Origin: Metellina segmentata
Taxonomy: Eukaryota > Arthropoda > Arachnida > Araneae > Tetragnathidae
Length of the DNA: 64,000 nucleotides
NCBI GenBank assembly: GCA_947359465.1
Contig: OX375872.1
Span: 128,375,337-128,439,336, forward strand
Reading direction: 5' to 3'
Made by a program: the position numbers and the translations under genes. This document shows positions 11,601 to 23,600 of the stretch, in pieces (the stretch's first letter is position 1; each line of letters begins with the position of its first letter). The notes under the pieces were generated by a model. It was not told where the DNA came from and made no database searches. It saw only the letters and a list, made by a program, of their open reading frames with translations.

Positions 11601-14600
11601 GATATATTCTGGCAGTATCATAACGTGACAAGTAAGTGTTAACGACTTAAGAGATATTCTTGACACGATTACTGTTGTCACCCTGTGTGTCTTTACCCTA
11701 TGTATCAGTAAAAGTTTCATTGTGTTCGTATGCCCATTATTTACGTTGACAGTCATGTGTTCAGTGCAGCTTGACCAAATTTGGTACTTGAGTCATAAAT
11801 TCCAATTATCCTTTTTGTGGGGTTCATCAACATTATTCATCAATATTTAGAGCCACAGCGACTCAGTGGTTTTTCCCACGTCGCCAGGAACCTATGAGCT
11901 CTGGTTGGCACGAGATTGATTCCTGCAACGTACTCTGGGGGAATTTTGTGCGTCATTGTCGTAAAACTCCCCTTATATGTGAGTGCATTATTTGCGTTGT
12001 TCGTCTTGTGTTTGGTACAACTTGACCAAATGTGGCTTTTGCTTCATAAACTTCAATCAAACATTTTTGAGTAGCTAATAAAATTTTTATTCATCAATGA
12101 ACATTAGCAGCCATCGTGATTCAGTGGATGTGCCCACATCGCCAGGAACCTGTGAGCTCTGGGTGGCACGAGTTTGATTCCTGCAACGTATTCTTGGTGA
12201 ATTTCTCGCGCCTATGCTGTATGACTTCCCTTATTGTATGTTCATTATTTACGTTTTCCGTATTGTGTTTGGCACAATTTTAACAAATCTGGCTCATGCT
12301 TCATAAACTCCAACCAAACATTTCTGAACGACTGCTCACATTTTTATTCATCACTGAACATTTAGAGACAGCGTGGCTCAGAAGGTTTACCATATATGTG
12401 TTTCTCTCTTCTCTGTCAGAAAAACTCTCCTTGTGCATGTATGTCCCATTAGCTTGACGCCCTCTTGTGTTCGGTGTAGCTTGGACAAATACGGCCCTTT
12501 TACCATAAAACCAACCCCAACCATGTGTTTTATATCCACTTTCTTGGCTGGAAAACATCGCTTGGTTCTGGCCCTTGCGCCATAAGAAATCAACCAATTA
12601 ACATTTTTGTTTTCAATCTCTCATTAGCTCCAATGCTGTGGTATCAGTGCTAAAGGTTATAGAGATTGGCACTTAAATAGCTTCTACCAATGCAACCAGG
12701 AAAATCCCAGCTCACTGAGATGTGGAGTCCCTCCCTCTTGCTGCAAATTCGATAAGGTAAAAATATACTGAAATAAGGTAAAAATAGTTATATAGCATTA
12801 CGAATTATGTATGACAACTGTACAAACACATATGCACTGGCGTGCGAAACTTAACCCTCCTGGGTTTCGCCTCGACGAGGTTTCTCGTCGTTAAAAAACT
12901 GGCCGGATCTTGATGAGTGAGATATCTTATTAGAAGAAAACTGAACAGATCTAGTCTCAATACTCGTATCTCGTCGTTATTAATTCCACTATCTTGATGA
13001 CGAGACTTGCCATCGGCAAAATTGATCGGCTCTTGATGGACGAGATATCTCATCGAAACAACTTTTAGGGTTGAGGATGATCACTACTTTCAAAGCTTGT
13101 AACCTCAAAATTTAGCCAATTAACCGGAGATTAGGTTATTTGCATAATCGAAGATGTTCAATAGACAGCTGATTCATATCCAAATTTTGGAGTCGTGGTG
13201 TCACGAGGCTGACAGGTAGGTAGGTATTTTAATTAACGTCGTAGTGGAGCAACACAACGGGCTATTGACGACGATCCGGGATCAACTGCCGAAGGGAAAT
13301 ATCTGATGACACCACGTAATTTTGAACAACGTTTATGTGACGAACGTGATTGACAGAGAAATTGGTTGTGCTACTACAGGAACGCATCAACGATCTAATT
13401 CTCAGTATGCAAACGCGGTGCAAAGCCTGAATCTGTTTAACCCTCCAAGTATAATAGTTTCAACGAGATGTCTTGCCCATGAATATTTGACCAATTTCGC
13501 TAATAACGAGATATCGCGTCATCAAGATATTACCGTTTTTTGAGGATGAGGATAACAAAGTTTTCTTCTAACATCAAGATATCTAGTTTATCAAGATCTA
13601 GGGTCAGTTTTGCTAATGACGCGATACCTCGTCGAGACAACCTGTAAGAGGGTGATCATACAGCTTATACTACGAACCACCTCCTCTCTTTGACTACGGC
13701 TTATAGATATTTTTTTTTCCTAATGGCGGGCACATTTTGACCGAAGTCATTGGCCACTACAAGGCCGGAAGTGATGGCCACTTGTGAAGGAGCACCCAGT
13801 GGGAGGGCCATCATTGCCCCTAACAATTACATCGTAATTTTGAACCATGTTCAGATGACGAAGCAACACCTAAGCTGGTATACGCTTACAAACTTCCATG
13901 CCCGAACCCGGATTCGAACCGGGGACCTTCCGATTTAGAGGCTAACACCTTAACCACTATACCGGTTGGTCGGCGCTTATAGATATAACAAGCGCTATTC
14001 TTATAACTTTCAATGTACTTCTGCTGTAACGACCGCAGTCTAAATTATTTTTCTCTTGGTACAGCTGTCTGTACCAGCCGTAGTCTAAAGGTTAAGGTTT
14101 CAATTATCCTACCTGTCTCATGGCCACCCAGTACTGTCTCATCACTTCAGTACAAAAACTTTTTTGTTCGATTCTGTTCTTGTTATCGTTTTGTTTTTTA
14201 CGCATTGGTTCGGTAATTCCAACATACAGTTGCGAGGGAAAAACACCTACTTCATTTCGAACACTTTTCATAGTAGAGAAAATTAAAAGATATTCAATAG
14301 GGAATAGTCCTCAACAAATTCAAATGCAAACAAATTGTATAAGGGGAAGTCTTCATATCAAATTTTTGCTCAAACAACAAAATTCTCAATAGAAACATAA
14401 TGTTTTGATGCCTTTATCAGATTCTGCATCGTTAAAGTAGTCTTAATATGAAATTGAATAAACTTACTGTCTTTATATCTGAAGATATTCAATGTTATAA
14501 TTGCTATCAATTTCAGGGATTGTCTATACATTGGAAATTGCTATTCGCAGATCGAGATTAATTGTAGTTTTGGTTGCTCCCGTTTATTCCAACAAAACAT

Positions 14601-17600
14601 AATATTCATAATTTTTCAAACATTAATTTAATAATATTGTATACAAAAAACTATTTTCAAAATAAAATATTAAATGGGTTTTTGGGTTGTTTAACAGTAG
14701 CATGGTACAAATATCAGCACTATAGAAATATTATTTAGAAAGATATCAATGAAAGTCTAAGAAACTGATTTAACATTAGGAGCTCCAATCTTTCTGTACT
14801 CATATTTTCGAAACAGTGAGACCTAATGACATGAAATTCGGTATCTGAAGTTAAATTTTGGTATAGATTTGAAATTGTGTGTCAAAATAGGGAAGTCTAT
14901 CGGAAGCTATGAAGTTGGTGCTCAATTGCACAATTTAATATGAACACGGTCCCCTATACAAATTTTATGCATTTGAATTTATAGAAGACGTTAGCTCCTG
15001 TCAAACGACATCTTAGAATTTTCTCTAATGTTATAATTACTCGAATGAAGAGGGTGGTTCTTTTTTTGTCCTCCGCGACTGTACCTTATGTATCATTTTC
15101 TCCCATTGAAGTCACTTCGCTGCGAAGTATGCTACTTACTGTTCCTTAATTTTTACAAGCCAGGACGAACTGGCGCTTAAAATTCTGACACATTTTTTCC
15201 CAAGAAACAGCACACAAAAATTCAAATAAGCATTTCTGCTCTTAAATAAGTAGGATTCTGCTATTTAAATAAGTAGAAATCTGTTATTTAAATAAGTAGT
15301 TTTCACCTCTGTAGATCCCTAGCTGGTCTTTTCTGATGATTTTTACAGTTGTAGGTTTAGGTCTGTAGTAGAAACAGACGAATAAGTCTCTGTTCATCTT
15401 ATGAAATAGTATGATTATCAAATTCATTATACAACTATCGCTTTATGATTTTATTGCAATGCATCCGCTTCGCAACAAGAAAATACAAGTTTTAATTCGT
15501 TTCCGTTTATTTTATAGACACAAACTCCGCAAGTATACAAAGCAATTGCACAAGAGCCCCCGAAGATTGAAGGGAAAATCGTATCAGCCCGCTTTTCCAC
15601 GATGCCCATCTTTCCCCTAAGAAAGAAAGACGCTCATGTAAAGTCACAATTCTCTTATCTAGTGTTAATGAAAGATAATTCGATGACTAATTAAAGAAAA
15701 TATTTGACTAGTTGGTCCTGTCGTTTTTATGTTATAATAGTAACTCCATTATATTTGAACTACGAATAAATCAATAGCCTTAAATGAAGTGAGAAAATAT
15801 GATCCACGCTTCGATCGCTTTCAACGTTACTTTGGATACAGTAGAGTAGTGTGAGGAAGCGCTTGATTTTAATGAGCCGATTTAAAAGTAATGTTTTAAT
15901 AATATTTAAAAGCATTAAAAAGTAAAAGTTTTAATGTTTATTTCATCACGCTACTTTAACGACAAAAAAAAAACTTACCCCATTACAGGATCAAAGAAAA
16001 AATATTTTAAAGTTGGTCTATCATTTTATATTAGATTAAGAACTGTATATTTTAAATAAAACCATCACTAGCTTTAAGTGAAGTGAGAAAATAAGCTCGG
16101 TACGTCTATCTCTGCAAATGTAACTATGGTTACAATAGGATAGGATGAGAGAGTTATTTTACTAACTTGTTACTTGTAATTTTTTAATCTCAACTATGTT
16201 TACTTAATTTTATTTTAGGTGAAGAAATTCAACAGCATGTGTGGTTACGGAGTCTTGAATCACACCCTCATGACCATGGTAAGAAATTTCTTAGTTCAAA
16301 AATATAATATAATTCTTCTGCATTAAAAACGCATTACTCTTTTTATAAAATCAAACTTATTTTACCTCTAAAAATACCCAAAAATGTTTTCTCTATATTC
16401 AGAGCATCCTTGTGGTCAGGAGAGCAATGAATCTGTGAATTGAATCCATGCAAAAACGGTTAATCAGTAAGTTTTAAGCACTTGTTTCCTCCGAAGTTAA
16501 TGATTTTGGGAGAAATATAAACAGGTATATTTTACCCAATACCTGAATCATAGTCTATTTCCCACCAAATAACCACTGAATTCAAAGTAATTGTTTTCTT
16601 GGAGGAATCGTTTCAAAAGGTAATAAATGCCCATAGGTTTAAATAATTTTCAGATAAGTGATTTCTTCTTTTTCTAACGACTCCTTACCATTTGAAATTA
16701 TAAGTATGTTTCTTATAAATTCTTCAGAGTTCTCTGGGTCACTGCATGTAAAAGCAACACAGCCTCATCTGGGTTATTTAAAACATGGCGATTGTCTTGC
16801 TCAGCCACACTCAAGAAAATATTAAATGTTTTAGCTTCCTACTTATAATAGTTTTTTTATTGTATTAATTTCAAACTTGAAAATTTTGACAGTTGTTTTG
16901 GCTAATATGGCACTTGGTTTATATTACATCCTAAGGAAAGGACTTATAGAATCTTTCCGAATGATTCTCTATTATCAGGAAAGCACCTATTGAATCTTTC
17001 CAAAGGATTTGATTCTACGAAAAGGATCAATAGGTTCTTTCCAGAAGATTTCGCATGTAAGCAGACCAACAGATTATTTCCAAAGGATTATATTTTAATA
17101 AAAACGCCTATAGAATTAAAAATCGAAATAATCCATGGATTCTTTCAACTAACATATAAGGTTATTTAGTCATAATGTGCGTTGTGTGGCAAAAGCTATA
17201 TTATATTTCTCAAAAATCTTGACGCTCAGAAGGGAAGCAACGACAAGGGTTATAAAATTCAGGTTACCTTAAGGCTTAATCAGACCCCACACATCAGATA
17301 GTAGAGCATGTACGAAATAGACAAGAACCAATGCATATTCGGTTTATGAAGTTTAATAGCATAGGTTGATGAAGATATGTTGATAGTCTAAGGAATTAGC
17401 TTGGAATTATGTTGGATTCTTGAAGTTTTGAAGTCTCGCTTGCTGAAGCTATAGTTTTACTCCTACGAGATGTCAGTCGAGTCACATAGATCTGGACAAG
17501 TCTGTTGGTTACGTTATGGAACTGGTAGTAACGTAAGCAAATTCCTTCCACAATTGGAGTCTAACGTGGGTTCTGGTTCTCAGTTTATCGTTCGGTGCCG

Positions 17601-20600
17601 AAAGCGATGGCATGGCCAAATGGCAGGGTGAAAACATCCACTGTGATTGCCATTCATGCTTTTGCGTGCGGCAGCTTTCTCCTAACACGCTTTTTCACAC
17701 CTATTCAGAAATCAACTGACTCAAGGTCGACTGCCCTCTCGTCGGAGTCACACTATATGTGACTATCCTTACCGATAGGACTACATCGCAAGTAAAAATG
17801 GGTATGCAATATTTTGTCCTTTCAGTGTAAGAACTGTGTTGCCGCCATGGTGGAAAAATTGGGACAGGTAAGATAAGGCATCTTCAATATTCACTTTTTC
17901 TAACTTTGCTATGGACCTGAAGCGAAAGCTATTATGCTAGTGTTATTTGGGGTATTGTTGTTTTTGATGCATTGTATTCAATCAATTTCTTTAACTTATT
18001 TTCCTAATTTCTCAAGCTTTAAATTAAGCTCATAAACAATATTTGGAAGCCTTAAGCCAATTTTTGGAATATGTACTGGATAGGAAGTACTTACTTTTGC
18101 TTGTTTTCTATTTAGGAAGAAATCGAATCAGCTATTAATACCAAAGGATGCATAGCAGTTGTAGTTAATCTGCAATACAGTGCCAGTATCTGTCTTGGTT
18201 GCGTATCATTTTGTACTGCATTTCTGCTGGTAATTATACACTTTAAGTTCCTCTCTTTACACTCGATTCACATTCTCATTAATTTCTTCCTTTTGTTAGT
18301 AACTCTTTCTTCTTCCTTCGATCCTTTTTTAATCTCACATCTATCACAATCAACATCTTTCACCATTTCCCCCTCTTTCACCATTTCCCCCTCTTTCTCC
18401 ATTCTATAGTCTCACAACTTTATTCAATCCTTTCTTTTTGATTTTCCCCTTTTTCCATTTCATACGCTCTCGTATCCTGTCTGTTGTCTATTTCTATTGA
18501 TTCAATAATTTTCTTTCCTCATTGTTCTATTCCTTCGCGCTTTTTCTTGTCTATATCCTGCAGTCTCAACTTCATCTATTCGTTTTTTCTTGCCCATTTC
18601 ATGCACTCTTGCATCCTATGTCTTCACTATTTCTATTCATTCAATAATTTTCGTTCCTAATATCCTTTTATCGCTTCTTTCTATTTCTTTCATTATTTCT
18701 TTCCTCTGTGCAACTCCTTCCCTTTATCCCTTCTCAGTATCAACTTCATCCATTCCCCCTTTTTTTTTTCTTCTCCCCCTGTTCATTTATTGCACACTCC
18801 CATACCTGTCTTTTTCTGTCCACATTTTCCTCCCGCTCGATTCTGTATATTCGTTTTATATGAAGGTGAGTCAAATATAAACCGAACTTTTGCTCCTCGT
18901 CTCCAGAGGATCTCGAGGGGGAGTGGGGCGTTCAAGGACAATGTGTTATGTGTTGAGGAACGCGATAGGTAGCCTGTTTCTTTCCGTACTTTCTTCAGTA
19001 CAGATATGAGTGGGCAAGAGGTTCCGTCGCCCGTTGCGCAACGGATTATAATAAAGGTATTAACGAAGGAAGGCGTTAAACAATCCAAAATTTCATAATG
19101 TGACGAGACGTGGATCCATCATTACATTCCGGATTCCAAAATGGCGAGTAGGGAGTGGCGAAGGAAAGATGAAGCCTGCCCCATGAAAGCCAAAACGCGT
19201 CTCTAAGCCCGAAAAGTTCTCTCGACCTTTTTTTTTTTTTAACTGGAGAGGAATTTTACGCATTGATTTTATACACGATCGACGTATGGTGAATGCCGCC
19301 TATTATTGACAGCTGTTACAGTCAGTGAAAGCCGTCTACAGAAACAAAACACGGAATATGCCCATCTGAGACGTCATCCTTCTCCATGACAGTACCAGGC
19401 CTCACACAGCAGCTTTTACGAGAAATAAACTGGAGGAAATGCATTGAGAAACTCTTAAACACCCTCCCTACAGCCCAGATTTGTCCCCTTGTGATTATTG
19501 TTTCTTTGCACTCTTGAAAGAAGCGCTGGTAAAAGAAAGCATTAAGAACGATACAGAAGTTGTGCATCGATTGCGCAATTGGTTGACGTCTCAACCTCAA
19601 AGTTTCTTTGAAGAAGGGATCTACAGCTTCCGAAACGCTGTGGAAAAATGTGTAGAGCGTAAGGAGACTCTGTTGAGAAATGTTAAAGGTTTTGTTTGCA
19701 TTTTTTCATGATCAATAAATGTATATAAAACAAGTCCGGTTTTTATATATTTGACTCAATCTTGTACATTCATTTTTCAATTAATATATTCCTTTATTTT
19801 TCTTCTGTTTCCTTTATACCTCTTGTTCGTCCCTTTACTTACCTATGTCTCCTTTTCTTCTTCCATCTGTCCATGTATATGATATCGGCATAATGATATG
19901 CATCATTCTCAATATATTCCTCTCCTAATTTATTCTCCAATCCATTCATTTTTCTCGTTTACTCGAATACGTATAAGTAATGATCTGTCTGTACAAAATT
20001 TAATTACCAAAACCATATATGAAGCAATTGAGATTTTGTTTTCTCTCAACGAATACCTACTGGCGCCTACCGAAATGTTAAAGTGGAATCGTTGTAAGCT
20101 CAGAAAACATGGGTCTAAATCTCTTCATTTTCTTCTAGCTTATTGCAATCGTACTGGCTTGCAAAATGGCTAAAAGCCTACCATCTGCAGAAGCCTTTGA
20201 GATGCAGCCGACGCAATCAATGCTTCTCAACGACAGAACAGGCAACCGGGATGACAACAATCGCATAAACAGCTATCTCCTCAATGATGACATGATCAGG
20301 TAGCTATATGTAAAACTGTTATTTTACGGTAATAGGTTATTGATTATTGCTAATTTTCAATAAACGTTGCTATTGGCACAGCTGTTCTTACAACAGCGAT
20401 ATAACGTCAGGTAGAGACAGACAAAACTATTATTTTACGATAATAGTGTTACTCGTTATTGCTAAATTTCGATAGCAGTTATTTTGGTACAACTACGCTT
20501 ACAATGACATAATCTGGTAGACAGGCAAAACAGTTCATTTACGATAATAGCGTAGTAGATATTTCTAATTTTTAAAAAGGAGTTATTAACTTATAGTTAT

Positions 20601-23600
20601 GCGTTCGTCATTTGTTAACCAATTCACACTGTTAATAAATATATACTCCATAACGACAAAAATCGACGCACCAAGAAGGAGTTGTCCAATTGTAATGAAA
20701 TTTCGTATGCAAAGACATTTTGAACGAACTTGCAAATGACTCAAATGTGTGTCCAATAAATGAATGGTGGGAGCTCCAGCGCATCAGAACTGCGCATTAA
20801 AGGGATAAGGAGCTATTCTAAATCTGTGGTCAAAATTTCTGTTGCATTTTGACTGCGTATACGTCAACTACAACAATGCCTCGCCGAAACATTCGTGCCC
20901 ATTACGAGCATATATCAGAGTTTGAAATTGATCGTGCTATCCGTTTTAAGGATACTGGTTAGAGGAATCGAAGATTCACTCGATATGTGGGTCGAAGCGA
21001 TGCGGCGATTAGACGATGTTGGTAAGAGTGGGTCAAGAACGGCAGATGCCAGCGTCAGAACGGCAGCGGTAGACCTAGGGCCACAACAGAACGGGAAGTC
21101 ATAGCGAATGTCAGAGCAGCTGTCACAGCACCGGATTCGCCGTTAACAACGATCCAACGACTGATCCGCATACATGTGTCCAACATGATCCTCTTCAGTT
21201 GACTGAGATAACGAAATTTACGCTCGCGCCGACCGTTGCGCTGCTTACCTTTCACGCCTTTACACCGTCAAGTCCGATTACAGTGGTGTCGGGCTCGAAA
21301 AGCTTGGAACGGCGCTGACTGAGGACGTATATCCTTAGTGACGAGTCCCGTTTCCAACTGTGTCCTGAAGACAACATCAGACATGTCTGGAGACGTCCAG
21401 GACAACGTGGGGATCCTTCTCTTACTATCGCATGCCTCACATGCCCACAACAGGGCGTTATGATCTGGGGTGTCATCTCCTTTGATAGCCGAACCCCTTT
21501 GGTAGTCATTTCTGGCACATTTACAGCACAGCAGTACGTCGACGACATTCTACGACCGGTTGTGTTGCCGTTCCTTTTACGACACCCTGCACTTACTTTT
21601 CAACAGATAATTCCCAGCAGTACACGGCACGTGTTGCTGTGAATTACCTTCAAGCTTTCCCAACACTTCCTTGGCCAGCGAGGGGTCTCCTGATCTCTCC
21701 CCCATAGAGCACATTGGGACGTTATGGTAAGGCGATTGCATCCCGGAATGTTGACAATTTACCCCGACAGTTGGAGATAACTTGGCAAGAAATTCCACAG
21801 AACATCACCCGGGAACTTTTTCAGTCTATGCCACGCCGGGTGACAGCTTGCATCCAGGCCAAAAGTGGACCAAAGACTTATTGACTTCCTCCCTTTGTAA
21901 CGTTCAAACTCTGAAGTAAATCATTCAATTGTTCTGAAATTTTAATCGTTTGTTTTTCTATGTATGTTCTTCACATCCACCAATTTTTATCGCAATCAGA
22001 CAGTTCCTTCTTGGTACATCGATTTTTTTTGTAATAGTGTGTGTATTTAAAAAAAAATTTATTAGCTACTTATATTAACACTTAATAACGAACAAAGCAG
22101 TATTTTGTAAATTAGCGTTAAGGATTACTTTCGCAGTGTACGATAAAATTTAAAAATTACAGTAATATTAGATTTTATTTTAACAATTTCTTTATAAATA
22201 TTTATTTAGCTTTTATAACTAAATTTATTTTTTGTAATAAATTTAGTCACATTAAAAAAAAAAAAAAGCTAGTTCTTAAAAATTTGGTGATAACATTAAT
22301 CAATAACTTTTAATATATACGATAAAAGTTGCTAACTGTTAGCTTGTAATATATCGTCAATTTGCAAACGAAACGCACTAACTCAAAACTTTCACGATAT
22401 GAGTTTTTTACCTTTTCTAGACTAAATATCGTGATCTTTAGACCAATGAAGTACAATAGGTCAATTTTATTTTGCATCGAGGTTAGATTTCTTCTTGAGA
22501 AGCAGTCTTTAAAAGGTTAGAAGTATTTTTATTCCTTGGGTACAATAATCCTTTAAAAGATGGATTAATCAGGTATAGATAGTATAAATTTGTTATTTCA
22601 CAATACAATAGGGTTTCTGGCTATTGATAATTTTCGATAACAACTATTGGTTCAACTACCTCAACTATCCAATTGATGGCATAATTAGTGGGAGATGGGA
22701 AAAACAATTGGGGGGGGGGTTACGAAAATAGTGTTACTGGTTATATATTTTTTTTATTTTCAATAACAGTTATTAACATACAATTATACGTACGTCAACA
22801 GTTAACAATTTATACCGTTAATAAATTTATTTAAAAGTTATTAACTACTGATATATGAACAGTTAATAACTAACTCTAGCAGTATTTTGTAAATTAAATT
22901 TTTGGATTACTTTCGCATTTCGCATTGCTTAAATTACAGTTACCCCTATCCCAGTAAATTTTAAAAATTAAAGTAATATCAGGTTTTATTTTAACAATTT
23001 CTTAATATATTTCAATTTTACTTTTCTAATAAGATTTATTTTTTGGAGGAGAGTGGAAACAAGTGGAGTAGAAACGAAACATGGCATTTAGGGGTTACAC
23101 ATGAAGTAAAACTTTCAATTACAGAGTTTGCTTTCACATGGGTAACACAGAGCTAAATACTAGTTTGTATAGATGGAAATTTAAGAATGGCAGTTGGGAA
23201 TTTAATCTACATCGCAATCGAGCAACACAACGGACTATTGGGGCTCCGGGATCAAACCCGAAGGAAAAGATCCGAGGACAGCATCACGTAATTTTGAACC
23301 ACGGTCAGAACTATAGAAATGTGCAAAAAAATATTTTATATCAAAATCCAAACATTGAAGTAGGAGTCATTTTACAGTCCTTAAATATATAAGTCTTAAG
23401 GACTAAACTGTGCCGTCTCAACCATCATGAAATTATTGACTAGCTAAAATGGTTCTCAGGGTTGTGGTACACCAGTTGGAAGTGCATTGGATTAGCAACT
23501 GGAGAGTTTGGTGCAGTTAAAACCCGTCGTGTACTCGGGGGCTGGTGCTCGTTAAATCTGTCGTGGCCTGAAATGTCCTCATTTTGGAATAGTACGGACG

